IMG/VR virus record: IMGVR_UViG_3300035183_000733
Coordinates: 309,760-373,759 of that record
DNA: 64,000 nt
DNA from: a virus
Reading direction: 5' to 3' (one strand)
Both the position numbers and the translations under genes were made by a program. This document shows positions 1 to 5,963 of this stretch, one piece after another; the first letter of the stretch is position 1; each line of letters starts with the position of its first letter. Under the pieces are notes generated by a model. That model saw only the letters and a program-made list of their open reading frames with translations. It made no database searches and had not been told where the DNA came from.

Positions 1-7
1 CTCAGAT

Positions 8-328
8 ATGAAATACTTAGGAGAGACGCTTGTGGAGCAGAAGGACACTCCATACAAGGATTATGCCAAGGCTGAGTTTGCCCTACTGTTCATCATGAAA
101 TACGGCGGGATAGACGGAGCGCACCACAAGGACTGGGTCCTCGACCAGGTCGCGAGGATACTCAACGATTCTCCGGTGACCATATTCCTGGCAAAATGGG
201 ATAACGGGCAAGAGGAGTACAGATTCCGCGTCGGCGATTCTTCGCGTTACCTCAATTGGGTCGCCGAATGCAAGAACGGGGAGGACGGACCGGACACGTA
301 CAGCTACGAGGAAGGAATTGCGCCCTGA
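8..328 (+). CDS. Hypothetical protein, 106 aa
   Basis: An acidic, soluble protein of 106 residues that I do not recognise. It starts at an ATG seven bases into the window. The sequence is tryptophan- and tyrosine-rich with no membrane segment, cysteine cluster or nucleotide-binding motif. A TATACTTA box (352-359) follows it and probably drives the next gene. Codon use (frequent ATA for Ile, AGG for Arg) matches the phage backbone, so it is probably a real gene. No function is inferred. Confidence 0.75.
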   Translation: MKYLGETLVEQKDTPYKDYAKAEFALLFIMKYGGIDGAHHKDWVLDQVARILNDSPVTIFLAKWDNGQEEYRFRVGDSSRYLNWVAECKNGEDGPDTYSYEEGIAP

Positions 329-388
329 TGTTTTTCATCTCGTAAAAAATAGTATACTTACCTGAATAGAAAAACTAACAGGTAAGCG

Positions 389-1021
389 ATGGAAGAAATA
401 AAGATACAGCAGACTGTTGCGGTCCTGGTGGACGGCAACAACATGGACAAGAGCGCTAACACCTTTGGTGAGTTCATGATGATGGATTACGACCGGTTGA
501 TACCGCGTCTTATAGGTAGGCGCAGTCTGTCAAAGTTCTTCTACCTCAGGGAGGGAAAGAAGATCTCGAAGAAGCTCGCCGAGAGATTACACAAGAATTT
601 TTACGGAATAGTCAAGCCATGCTACAAGAGTGCAGATGTGCCGCTAACTATAGAGGCGGTCCAGCTCGTTGACAAGGTTGACACCATAATAATCCTATCG
701 GGTGATTCCGATTACATGGAACTCGTCAAGTATTTGAGCGCTCGTGGTTGTAGGACCGAGATTGCCGCATTCAGGCACAGCGCATCGACGGCCCTCATAG
801 AGATGGCAGACTTCTACCACGAGATAACGGTGGATGACTGCTTCACTGTGGAGAAACACGGCAAGGATGAGCACGTGGAGTTTGCGCCGGAAATACACGG
901 TGACCTCGGGTTGGCTCCGAAGAAGAAACATGTCATCCTTCCGAAGGACACCAGGGTCGTTGACGTGACAAACCCGGCGTTAACCGAGAAGATACGGTTG
1001 TACGACGAGACCGATCGATAA
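389..1021 (+). CDS. NYN-domain (PIN-like) predicted RNase, LabA/DUF88 type
   Basis: The N-terminal motif VLVDGNNMD (about residues 12-20) and the later LSGDSDYMEL (about 103-112) are the metal-binding acidic clusters of NYN/LabA (DUF88) nucleases, which are PIN-fold RNases. The region between them is in register with the family. The frame ends early. A tandem CGATCGAT at about 1012-1019 shifts the frame, and removing one CGAT unit restores a coherent C-terminus (NAYVIILDNGNETK and so on, to about 1107). The catalytic domain is complete either way. A TATACTTA box lies 30 bp upstream. It probably acts on RNA in the host cytoplasm; its substrate cannot be read from sequence. Confidence 0.85.
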   Translation: MEEIKIQQTVAVLVDGNNMDKSANTFGEFMMMDYDRLIPRLIGRRSLSKFFYLREGKKISKKLAERLHKNFYGIVKPCYKSADVPLTIEAVQLVDKVDTIIILSGDSDYMELVKYLSARGCRTEIAAFRHSASTALIEMADFYHEITVDDCFTVEKHGKDEHVEFAPEIHGDLGLAPKKKHVILPKDTRVVDVTNPALTEKIRLYDETDR

Positions 1022-1130
1022 TGCCTATGTGATTATTCTTGACAACGGCAACGAGACCAAGCGGAGGAGGAATAACTTTAAAACCGAAGAAGAAAATGTC
1101 AATAAAAATTAAGGAGGACAGACGGACAGG

Positions 1131-1637
1131 ATGATCGACAAGAGCTACATAGTGCACGACGACTATAACGTAAAGGGCTTCGACGGGAAGTACAGGTTCC
1201 TGTCCAATTTCTTCATGACACCGGTTTATTTCGAGGGCATCAAGTACCCGTCGAGCGAACACGCATATCAGGCCGCTAAGACAGAGGACCAGCCCACCAG
1301 AATGACTATGTTCCTGAACTGTACGGCTGGTGAAGCAAAGAAGAACGGCAGGATCGTAACCATTCGCGATGACTGGTCCAGGATAAAGTTCGACGTGATG
1401 AGCGTCATCGTGTTCGAAAAGTTCTACCGTAATATCGAATTGCGTCGTGAGTTGCTTGCAACTGGCAAGCGCCACCTCGAGGAGACAAACCACTGGAACG
1501 ATACCTATTGGGGTGTGTGCAATGGCAAAGGAGAAAATAACCTGGGCATAGTACTCATGGGCGTGAGGGCGTACTGGGGTTCCAAGTACCCGGAGCTGCT
1601 CGGCAAACCAGTGGCAAACATAAAACCTTTATTTTAA
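1131..1637 (+). CDS. NADAR-domain protein (YbiA/DUF1768 family)
   Basis: The protein shows the YbiA/NADAR signature in order: FLSNFF near residue 24, YPSSEHAYQAAK near 40-51, and a C-terminal WGVCNGKGENNLG with VRAYWG. NADAR proteins are N-glycosidases acting on riboflavin intermediates or on ADP-ribose attached to guanine in DNA; some are antitoxins that reverse DarT-type DNA ADP-ribosylation. A phage copy could repair defence-inflicted ADP-ribosylation. That role is inference; family membership is clear. The SD-like aaggagga lies about 16 bp upstream of the ATG. Length (168 aa) is typical for the family. Confidence 0.9.
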   Translation: MIDKSYIVHDDYNVKGFDGKYRFLSNFFMTPVYFEGIKYPSSEHAYQAAKTEDQPTRMTMFLNCTAGEAKKNGRIVTIRDDWSRIKFDVMSVIVFEKFYRNIELRRELLATGKRHLEETNHWNDTYWGVCNGKGENNLGIVLMGVRAYWGSKYPELLGKPVANIKPLF

Positions 1638-1647
1638 AATATGAGAC

Positions 1648-1926
1648 ATGGAACAGCCAGAAATAAAAATAAACGATTCGCTGGTGTGCAAGAACACTGC
1701 GCCACTTACCGGGAATGAGGTGGCACCGCCGCTCGAGATGGACAAGGATTACGAAGCAAAGAACGTGCACGTATGCGAGTGCGGACAAACGCACATCGAT
1801 GTGGGACTCAAGTCAGTTTACAACTGGATCCGTTGCTACAAGTGTGATACGCATCTCCCAAACGGAGATAGTGTCCACTGGTGTCATCCGAGCAGATTTC
1901 AAATAAAAAAGGCCATGTTACCATGA
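1648..1926 (+). CDS. Small cysteine-rich, probably zinc-binding protein, 92 aa
   Basis: Not assigned to a family. Cysteines occur as CxC (VCECGQTH), CYKC and a final HWCHP, an arrangement that could bind zinc, followed by a basic C-terminus. It starts 10 bases after the NADAR gene and is probably co-transcribed with it. The first 35 residues look disordered. A structural or nucleic-acid-binding role is possible but not shown. Confidence 0.7.
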   Translation: MEQPEIKINDSLVCKNTAPLTGNEVAPPLEMDKDYEAKNVHVCECGQTHIDVGLKSVYNWIRCYKCDTHLPNGDSVHWCHPSRFQIKKAMLP

Positions 1927-1950
1927 CCTATAAAAAATTAAAATTAAACT

Positions 1951-2202
1951 ATGGTGTTAATTATCATCATCACATACATAATAGGGTTCGTCTTGAATGT
2001 CGCGTTGTTCGCCACGTTCGGCAAGGCGATGGGGTTCGATTACAGCGCCCCCAAGGACTATTCTAATTGCGACGACTGGGACGGCAACGTCCAGGCGTAC
2101 ACTGCGTTCTCGTTAGGGTGGCCTATAATAGACACATTCCTTATCCTGTGGGGACTGTGGACCGCTCTGACAAAATTAACAGGGGTATTCGTTAAATCAT
2201 GA
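1951..2202 (+). CDS. Small membrane protein, 83 aa
   Basis: Two hydrophobic segments are visible, at about residues 1-22 (VLIIIITYIIGFVLNVALFA) and 50-75, flanking a polar loop with YSNCDDWDG. This suggests a two-pass inner-membrane protein. It overlaps the next gene by 4 bases (ATGA), so the two are translationally coupled. Function unknown. Confidence 0.7.
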   Translation: MVLIIIITYIIGFVLNVALFATFGKAMGFDYSAPKDYSNCDDWDGNVQAYTAFSLGWPIIDTFLILWGLWTALTKLTGVFVKS

Positions 2203-2501
2203 AGCCGGAAGAAGGACAGAAAATTTACGTGCCCACCTCGCTGTATGTTTACAGGGGTGCGGACGATTTCGAGGGTGGCCTTGCCACCATCAACAAGATA
2301 GAACACAGTACGCATTTGCCAGAAGACCACTACAACTACACTATGGTCGGCATCAAAGAGAGGCCTGGTACTACTATGTATAACTGGAAGTATCTCATGG
2401 AGAACCAGGACAAGTGGCGCGAGGAATACGGCGATCGTATAGCGCATCCAGATCCTGACGAACGTCCGGAGTTCAACCAACCTAATGCGGATTGGAGATG
2501 A
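2199..2501 (+). CDS. Hypothetical protein, 100 aa
   Basis: Starts inside the stop codon of the upstream membrane-protein gene (ATGA overlap). The protein is hydrophilic and rich in Tyr, Asp and Glu, with the stretch EGQKIYVPTSLYVYRG near the N-terminus that may form a small beta domain. No family recognised. The 3' end overlaps a decayed gene that starts at 2484. Confidence 0.65.
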   Translation: MKPEEGQKIYVPTSLYVYRGADDFEGGLATINKIEHSTHLPEDHYNYTMVGIKERPGTTMYNWKYLMENQDKWREEYGDRIAHPDPDERPEFNQPNADWR

Positions 2502-2743
2502 TGGAATTAACGGAGAAACAAATAAACTATATAAGTACGCTGGCATAGAGGACAAGATTCCTTCTGTGTGACCTACTTACGAGGCGGCTGCTATAGAGAT
2601 GGCGCAAGACCTATGCTACACATGGGATGCTCGCGAACCGGAACTTTATAGAGTGGCGTGTCTACTGGAGCTTAGGGTGCCAGGGTTAAAATTATCACAG
2701 CACCTGGACCCCACACACATAATAAAAAACATAACATTATAAA
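2484..2743 (+). pseudogene. Decayed small gene with an in-frame TGA
   Basis: From ATG 2484 the frame reads MRIGDDGINGETNKLYKYAG and so on for 28 codons, meets a TGA, then continues without interruption for about 55 codons (PTYEAAAIEMAQDLCYTWD onward) to a TAA at 2743. The downstream half has good amino-acid composition, suggesting one ancestral gene of about 85 residues with a nonsense mutation. It overlaps the end of the preceding gene. No family recognised. Confidence 0.45.
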
Positions 2744-2751
2744 ATACTCGA

Positions 2752-2843
2752 TGGCAAAATAACTTCAAGAGCAAAGGTTACAGCGCAGAGGAGATCGCGG
2801 AGTATGGTAGCTACATCGAGTTGATTGAGGAGAAAATAAAATG
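2752..2843 (+). pseudogene. Frameshifted micro-gene upstream of the phosphoesterase
   Basis: ATG 2752 gives MAK followed at once by TAA. One base further the frame reads NFKSKGYSAEEIAEYGSYIE and on to a TGA that overlaps the ATG of the next gene (ATGA). A one-base indel beside the AAAA run would restore a 31-residue protein. The ATGA coupling suggests it was once translated ahead of the phosphoesterase. Confidence 0.45.
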
Positions 2844-3581
2844 AAAGTCTGGTTCATAAGCGACACACATTGCAAGCACATGTTTCTGGATATACCAGAC
2901 GGGGTTGATATGGCCATACATGCCGGGGACATGTCCAACTCGAAGGAACCGGCCGTCAACAACAACGAGGTACGCGATTTCCTCGAGTGGTACAAGTCAC
3001 TCACGCATATCAAGTACAAGGTGCTTATTGCCGGCAACCATGATACGTCCATAGAGAAGGGACTCGTCACGAGAGGGGACATACATGAGTCCATAACTTA
3101 TCTCGAGCACGAATACGCAGAGGTCGGCGGACTCAAGATATTCGGCAGCCCGTACACCCCGCAATTTGGGAAGGACTGGGCATTCAATGTGCCGCGCGGG
3201 TGCATCTCCTCGTATTGGGACGATATTCCAGAAGGTCTCGACATACTGATAACGCACGGCCCTCCCAAGGGAATACTCGACCTTACGCAGTACGACACGA
3301 GGGCTGGCGCGGATGGTCAGTCATTCTTCCAGTGCGGGTGCAAAGATATGTTGCGCGCGATAGCCAGGAAAAAACCGAGGTACCACGTGTTCGGTCACAT
3401 ACACCCAGAGGAGAACTGCCCAAATAGCGGCGCTCTGAATATACAGCATTGCGACACAACATTCATAAATGCTGCGGTGTGCAGCTTCGGTAAGTCTGTT
3501 TTTGACGGTGTCAAATTCAAGAACATACATAACAACGGGCACCTCTTTGAGATAAATAAACTGTCTGTGGAAAAATTTTAG
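2841..3581 (+). CDS. Calcineurin-like metallophosphoesterase
   Basis: All five blocks of the binuclear metallophosphoesterase fold are present in order: FISDTHC (residues 5-11), AGDMSN (about 29-34), AGNHDT (about 64-69), ITHGPPKG and VFGHIHPEE near the C-terminal half. Length 246 aa fits small Mre11/YfcE-like or cyclic-nucleotide phosphodiesterase-like members. A substrate cannot be chosen from sequence; nucleotide or nucleic-acid phosphodiester hydrolysis is likely. The start overlaps the upstream micro-gene by 3 bases. Confidence 0.92.
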   Translation: MKVWFISDTHCKHMFLDIPDGVDMAIHAGDMSNSKEPAVNNNEVRDFLEWYKSLTHIKYKVLIAGNHDTSIEKGLVTRGDIHESITYLEHEYAEVGGLKIFGSPYTPQFGKDWAFNVPRGCISSYWDDIPEGLDILITHGPPKGILDLTQYDTRAGADGQSFFQCGCKDMLRAIARKKPRYHVFGHIHPEENCPNSGALNIQHCDTTFINAAVCSFGKSVFDGVKFKNIHNNGHLFEINKLSVEKF

Positions 3582-3614
3582 ACGGGGCGTGTACAACGGA
3601 ACAGATTATTTTCG

Positions 3615-3622
3615 TAATTTTG
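3615..3622 (+). promoter_or_regulatory. Bacteroidetes-type -7 box TAATTTTG
   Basis: Exact match to TAnnTTTG. It sits between the phosphoesterase gene and the small ORF at 3685 and the tRNA cluster. A GATATATAG late-type box lies further down at about 3644. It could drive the small ORF. Confidence 0.5.
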
Positions 3623-3684
3623 CTTCAGAATCCGAAACAAATAGGATATATAGGATATAACGTAAAACTTTAATACAGCAGAAA

Positions 3685-3777
3685 ATGTTCGCAACAATAA
3701 CAAAAGGGATGTACACAGGGACCACCTTCACAACGAAGAAGGATGGTAAAGTATTCTCCGGGATTTGCGAGTCATGA
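3685..3777 (+). CDS. Small hypothetical ORF, 30 aa
   Basis: ATG 3685 to TGA 3777 encodes MFATITKGMYTGTTFTTKKD plus ten residues ending GICES. It is preceded by a TAnnTTTG box and a GATATATAG box and followed 30 bp later by a strong terminator, so it forms its own transcription unit. The threonine-rich sequence has no recognisable domain. Existence as a protein is plausible, not proven. Confidence 0.4.
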   Translation: MFATITKGMYTGTTFTTKKDGKVFSGICES

Positions 3778-3805
3778 TGTGCTGAACAGTATACAAGATT
3801 CCTAA

Positions 3806-3840
3806 AATCCCGGTTAAAACAACCGGGATTTTTTGTTTTT
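3806..3840 (+). terminator. Rho-independent terminator
   Basis: A perfect 10-bp stem AATCCCGGTT/AACCGGGATT (3806-3815 with 3821-3830), loop AAAAC, then a T-rich tail. It closes the small-ORF unit and isolates the tRNA cluster that begins at 3845. Confidence 0.9.
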
Positions 3841-3844
3841 ATAC

Positions 3845-3916
3845 GCATCCGTAGCTCAATGGTAGAGCTCCCGGCTCTTAACCGGTAGGTTGAAGGTTCG
3901 AGTCCTTCCGGGTGCA
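3845..3916 (+). tRNA. tRNA-Lys (anticodon CTT)
   Basis: Acceptor GCATCCG/CGGGTGC (one G-U), D-loop with GG, anticodon loop CTCTTAA giving CTT, T-loop TTCGAGT closed by GAAGG/CCTTC. The first pair of the anticodon stem (C-T) is mismatched. Variable loop of normal size, no encoded CCA. First gene of the cluster. Confidence 0.9.
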
Positions 3917-3940
3917 CAAAAGGTCTGGCGACCAAAATAT

Positions 3941-4021
3941 TGCGGGGTGACTGAAGATGGTATCAGGTAGGACTCATGATCCTATGCGCAAGCCTCGGAG
4001 GTTCGAGTCCTCCTCCCGCAC
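3941..4021 (+). tRNA. tRNA with CAT anticodon (Met or Ile2)
   Basis: Acceptor TGCGGGG/TCCCGCA, anticodon stem TAGGA/TCCTA around loop CTCATGA (anticodon CAT), T-stem GGAGG/CCTCC. The variable region is 12 nt with a possible GC-GCAA-GC mini-hairpin, longer than the usual 4-5 nt. The paired 1-72 position argues against an initiator tRNA. CAT could be elongator Met or, after lysidine modification, Ile for ATA. Confidence 0.8.
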
Positions 4022-4025
4022 AAAT

Positions 4026-4069
4026 GCCGAGTTGAAAGGGAACGCACAGCCGGCGGGCTGCCCCTCGGC
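4026..4069 (+). ncRNA. Structured spacer hairpin between tRNA genes
   Basis: GCCGAG (4026-4031) pairs with CTCGGC (4064-4069). Inside it, CAGCC/GGCTG (4047-4051 with 4056-4060) closes a GGCG tetraloop. There is no tRNA anticodon or T-arm. It may be a processing signal or part of a longer RNA with the following pseudoknot. Confidence 0.4.
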
Positions 4070-4085
4070 TCCAATTAGGGAATGA

Positions 4086-4131
4086 CACTGCTGTGGTACA
4101 CCGAGGCAGTGAGGAAGACAGGAATCGGTGT
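4086..4131 (+). ncRNA. H-type pseudoknot upstream of tRNA-Gly(GCC)
   Basis: Stem 1 CACTGC/GCAGTG (4086-4091 with 4106-4111, 6 bp) encloses ACACCGA (4098-4104), which pairs perfectly with TCGGTGT (4125-4131, 7 bp). Loop 1 is 6 nt, the junction is 1 nt, and loop 3 is 13 nt and purine-rich. This is the geometry of a classical H-type pseudoknot. It ends 4 nt before the tRNA. Confidence 0.55.
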
Positions 4132-4135
4132 TCAT

Positions 4136-4208
4136 GCGGGAGTAGCTCAGTTGGTAGAGCGTCACCTTGCCAAGGTGAAGGTCGCGGGTTCGAATCCCGT
4201 CCCCCGCT
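4136..4208 (+). tRNA. tRNA-Gly (anticodon GCC)
   Basis: Acceptor GCGGGAG/CCCCCGC with one A-C mismatch, anticodon stem TCACC/GGTGA around TTGCCAA (GCC), T-arm GCGGG TTCGAAT CCCGT, discriminator T as usual for bacterial tRNA-Gly. Normal variable loop, no encoded CCA. A structured element starts 3 nt later at 4211. Confidence 0.92.
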
Positions 4209-4210
4209 CA

Positions 4211-4299
4211 GTGGACAAGAATGGTCGGGGTTGCGATACCGATCACCCAATGAGAGAGGACCTCGAATCTCGCACAAGGTCATTATCTCACTTGTCCGC
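4211..4299 (+). ncRNA. Structured RNA element, copy 1 of a duplicated family
   Basis: Closing stem GTGGACAAG (4211-4219) with CTTGTCCGC (4291-4299). Hairpin P2 is TGGTCGG (4222-4228)/CCGATCA (4239-4245). Two-part hairpin P3 is TGAGA/TCTCA plus GACCT/AGGTC, with a loop containing GAATCTCGCACA. Copy 2 at 4816-4900 keeps the architecture and loops while stem sequences change in a compensatory way. It follows tRNA-Gly directly. It does not fold as a tRNA, and I recognise no known RNA family. Confidence 0.6.
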
Positions 4300-4401
4300 C
4301 ACATTAAGTGGTTCTGTTGTCGTCGTTCATTATTGAGAAATTTAGAACTCGACAATCCAAAGTAAATCCTGGTAATAGGGTCCAGGAGAACCGCTGAACA
4401 T

Positions 4402-4473
4402 TGCGGAGAGGTTGTTGGTAACCTTCTGGTCTCATAAGCCTGGACCCCGGCAGTTCGATTCTGCCCTCCGTTA
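4402..4473 (+). tRNA. tRNA with CAT anticodon, imperfect
   Basis: Anticodon loop CTCATAA (CAT) with stem CTGGT/GCCTG containing a T-T mismatch; T-arm GGCAG TTCGATT CTGCC; acceptor TGCGGAG/CTCCGTT with T1-T72 unpaired and a G-T pair. An unpaired 1-72 is an initiator-like feature, but the three G-C pairs of an initiator anticodon stem are missing. Identity (fMet, Met or Ile2) is unresolved, and it may be a weakened gene. An upstream TCCTGG/CCAGGA hairpin starts at about 4368. Confidence 0.6.
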
Positions 4474-4559
4474 CAAAGGACAAACTGATGTAGATCGTGA
4501 GACCGAAAGGCCGCCGGAGCCAAGGTGAAAATTCCCTTCAGTCCCTGTCTAAAATATTT

Positions 4560-4649
4560 GCGGGTGTCGCGTAGTTGGTCCATCGCACCAGCCTTCCAAG
4601 CTGGTCAGATAAGGTCAGATCGTGAGTTCGAATCTCACTACCCGCTCCA
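4560..4649 (+). tRNA. tRNA-Gly (anticodon TCC), expanded variable region
   Basis: Acceptor GCGGGTG/TACCCGC, anticodon stem CCAGC/GCTGG around CTTCCAA (TCC), T-arm GTGAG TTCGAAT CTCAC, discriminator T and encoded CCA. The variable region is 17 nt and holds a direct repeat (TCAGAT..TCAGAT), so it looks like an internal duplication. The variable region of a glycine tRNA is normally 4-5 nt. Confidence 0.85.
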
Positions 4650-4734
4650 CGTTCTCTCTGGGTGACTATGAGATGTACCTGACTCTTAACCGCTGAACCT
4701 GGGACCAGTTGGAGGTAGCAAGTGGAGAGAACGT
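4649..4734 (+). ncRNA. Closed-stem structured element between two tRNA-Gly genes
   Basis: ACGTTCTCTC (4649-4658) pairs perfectly with GAGAGAACGT (4725-4734), a 10-bp closing stem. Inside, TACCT (4676-4680) pairs with AGGTA (4713-4717) around a weaker AACCTGG/CCAGTT hairpin. It contains CTCTTAA but no complete tRNA arms. The 86-nt span is tRNA-like in size only. Confidence 0.45.
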
Positions 4735-4739
4735 ATTTT

Positions 4740-4813
4740 GCATGTAACGCATAAGTGGTGGTGCGCCAGCCTTCCAAGCTGGAACAGAGTCGGTTCGATC
4801 CCGACTACATGCT
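4740..4813 (+). tRNA. tRNA-Gly (anticodon TCC), second copy
   Basis: Perfect acceptor GCATGTA/TACATGC, anticodon stem CCAGC/GCTGG with loop CTTCCAA (TCC), T-arm GTCGG TTCGATC CCGAC, discriminator T. Variable loop near normal (6 nt). The body differs from the tRNA at 4560, so this is not a recent tandem copy. It is followed directly by the second duplicated RNA element. Confidence 0.9.
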
Positions 4814-4815
4814 CA

Positions 4816-4900
4816 GTGAACAAGATGATTGGGGTTATGCCAATCGTCCTATGAAAGAAGAAGCAGAATCTCACACTGCATCGATATTTCACCTGTTCAT
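4816..4900 (+). ncRNA. Structured RNA element, copy 2 of a duplicated family
   Basis: Closing stem GTGAACA (4816-4822)/TGTTCAT (4894-4900). P2 is GATGATTGG (4824-4832)/CCAATCGTC (4840-4848) with a GGTTATG loop. P3 is TGAAA/TTTCA plus GCAG/CTGC around a loop with AATCTCACA. Same order, spacing and loop motifs as 4211-4299, again immediately after a tRNA-Gly. Stem bases differ but remain paired (for example C-G in copy 1 is T-A here). Confidence 0.6.
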
Positions 4901-4903
4901 TAT

Positions 4904-4976
4904 GCTGCTGTAGTTCAGTCGGTGGAACACGTCCTTGGTAAGGACGAGGTCGCGGGTTCGATCCCCGCCGGTAGCT
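4904..4976 (+). tRNA. tRNA-Thr (anticodon GGT)
   Basis: Acceptor GCTGCTG/CGGTAGC with G-U pairs, anticodon stem CGTCC/GGACG around TTGGTAA (GGT), T-arm GCGGG TTCGATC CCCGC. Normal variable loop, no CCA. Reads ACC/ACT. Confidence 0.9.
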
Positions 4977-4978
4977 CG

Positions 4979-5161
4979 ATGAAGACAAGAGAGATAAAAA
5001 CGAGGCAGGTCGAACTATACGAGATAGATAAACCTGTCGAATATAAATTGAACGCTATGTCCGATTATTATTGCAAGATAATGGGCGGAAAATTTAAACC
5101 GTCTGTACAGTTCTCGATAACAACTTATCTTGAGCATACGGGCATTAAGAGAAGAATGTAA
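4979..5161 (+). CDS. Small basic hypothetical protein, 60 aa
   Basis: ATG 4979 directly follows tRNA-Thr and the TAA lies 3 nt before the next tRNA, so the gene fills the space between two tRNA genes. The sequence begins MKTREIKTRQVELYEIDKPV and is Lys/Arg/Tyr-rich. No good ribosome-binding site is possible without using tRNA sequence, so translation would depend on the precursor transcript. No family recognised. Confidence 0.5.
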   Translation: MKTREIKTRQVELYEIDKPVEYKLNAMSDYYCKIMGGKFKPSVQFSITTYLEHTGIKRRM

Positions 5162-5164
5162 ATT

Positions 5165-5246
5165 GCCTGAGTGGCATCAGTGGTCGACTGCGCCTGCCTT
5201 GTAAGCAGGAACTCAAACAACGGGGGTTCGAATCCCTCCTCAGGCT
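5165..5246 (+). tRNA. tRNA-Thr (anticodon TGT)
   Basis: Perfect acceptor GCCTGAG/CTCAGGC, anticodon stem CCTGC/GCAGG around CTTGTAA (TGT), T-arm GGGGG TTCGAAT CCCTC. The variable region is 12 nt (AACTCAAACAAC), longer than normal and without an obvious stem. Reads ACA/ACG. Confidence 0.88.
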
Positions 5247-5262
5247 CAAAAAATAATGGCAG

Positions 5263-5302
5263 ATCCGCATGACCGTTTCGGATACTAATACCCAAAGGTC
5301 GT
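5263..5302 (+). ncRNA. Possible second H-type pseudoknot in a tRNA spacer
   Basis: ATCCG (5263-5267) pairs with CGGAT (5279-5283). The loop segment ATGACC (5269-5274) pairs with GGTCGT (5297-5302, one T-G). Loop 3 is 13 nt and A-rich, the same length as in the pseudoknot at 4086. The rest of the 5247-5395 spacer holds a 7-bp hairpin GCCTTGC/GCGAGGC (5368-5386, loop TGACT) and only tiny Lys/Arg-rich frames. Confidence 0.4.
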
Positions 5303-5395
5303 TAATCATGGGAGCCAAAAAATTTAAGAAACGAAAATGAAGCAGAAACGAAAATATAAACGGTAACGCCTTGCTGACTGCGAGGCATCAATCAT

Positions 5396-5468
5396 GCGCT
5401 CGTAGCAAACCGGTTGTAGGCAAATGGCTTTTAACCATTCAGGTCTGGTTCGACTCCAGACGGGCGCA
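5396..5468 (+). tRNA. tRNA-Lys (anticodon TTT)
   Basis: Acceptor GCGCTCG/CGGGCGC (one T-G), anticodon stem AATGG/CCATT around CTTTTAA (TTT), T-arm TCTGG TTCGACT CCAGA, normal variable loop. Reads AAA/AAG. Confidence 0.9.
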
Positions 5469-5492
5469 CAAATAAGAACGAAGTAAAATTTT

Positions 5493-5580
5493 GCGTCTGT
5501 TGCTCAGTTGGCCGAGAGCACCACACTTTTAATGTGGAGTGGGGTAACCACCATCGCAGGTTCGAATCCTGCCGGGCGCA
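5493..5580 (+). tRNA. tRNA-Lys (anticodon TTT) with long variable arm
   Basis: Acceptor GCGTCTG/CGGGCGC, anticodon stem CCACA/TGTGG around CTTTTAA (TTT), T-arm GCAGG TTCGAAT CCTGC. Between anticodon and T arms lies an 18-nt variable region that folds as GTGG-GGTAA-CCAC. Such class-II arms are expected only in Leu, Ser and bacterial Tyr tRNAs. Confidence 0.88.
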
Positions 5581-5592
5581 CAAAATTTAAAC

Positions 5593-5683
5593 TGCCCCGT
5601 TCGCTTAGCTGGCCGAAAGTACCGGACTCTTAATCCGGAGAAGGTAACTTCCAACGTGGGTTCGAATCCCACCGGGGCAACCA
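5593..5683 (+). tRNA. tRNA-Lys (anticodon CTT) with long variable arm
   Basis: Perfect acceptor TGCCCCG/CGGGGCA, anticodon stem CCGGA/TCCGG around CTCTTAA (CTT), T-arm GTGGG TTCGAAT CCCAC, discriminator A and encoded CCA. The variable region folds as GAAG-GTAA-CTTC with a GNRA tetraloop, a class-II style arm on a lysine tRNA. Confidence 0.9.
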
Positions 5684-5696
5684 AAATGTATGAACG

Positions 5697-5963
5697 ATGG
5701 AATGTAACGTAGAACGCGAGCTCAGAGAGCGGCTCGTGAATTTCAGGAGGATCTGGGTGCACTACACTCGCCTCGGCTCTCTGTGTGTTACGCTCTTCCC
5801 GGCGGAACCGCACTCTCAGTACCGGATAGTCACCAGGCAGAAACTCGGCGACCGCATCTGGCGCAGGACGAAGACCACTGACGAGAACGGCAACGAGACC
5901 GTGCTCAAGGAGCTGGACGTTGACCTGATCGAGAGAATTGTGAGGGAAGACTTAGCGCTGTGA
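5697..5963 (+). CDS. Hypothetical protein, 88 aa, inside the tRNA cluster
   Basis: A charged protein beginning MECNVERELRERLVNFRRIW with a central stretch RIVTRQKLGDRIWRRTKTTD that looks like beta strands; no family recognised. Its stop codon lies inside the acceptor stem of the next tRNA gene (which starts at 5954), so gene and tRNA share about 10 bases. Codon use matches the backbone. Confidence 0.7.
   Translation: MECNVERELRERLVNFRRIWVHYTRLGSLCVTLFPAEPHSQYRIVTRQKLGDRIWRRTKTTDENGNETVLKELDVDLIERIVREDLAL

Noticed and set aside
933-1493. Long open frames on the opposite strand of recognised genes (e.g. - strand 933-1493, 13346-14167, 62215-63663)
   Set aside because: They mirror genes with clear family motifs or codon structure, have implausible Leu/Val/His/Arg-rich composition and no promoters or ribosome-binding sites.
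4485-4508. CTGATG...GAAA resembling a hammerhead ribozyme core
   Set aside because: The core reads CTGATGT rather than CTGANGA, stem II would have only two pairs, and no flanking stems I and III with an NUH site can be drawn.
4649-4734. Degenerate tRNA-Lys (contains CTCTTAA)
   Set aside because: The 10-bp closing stem is too long and neither an anticodon stem around CTCTTAA nor a TTCGA T-loop exists.
5309-5369. Two tiny overlapping Lys/Arg-rich frames (MGAKKFKKRK and MKQKRKYKR)
   Set aside because: Nine or ten codons each without a ribosome-binding site; A-rich spacer DNA easily yields such frames.
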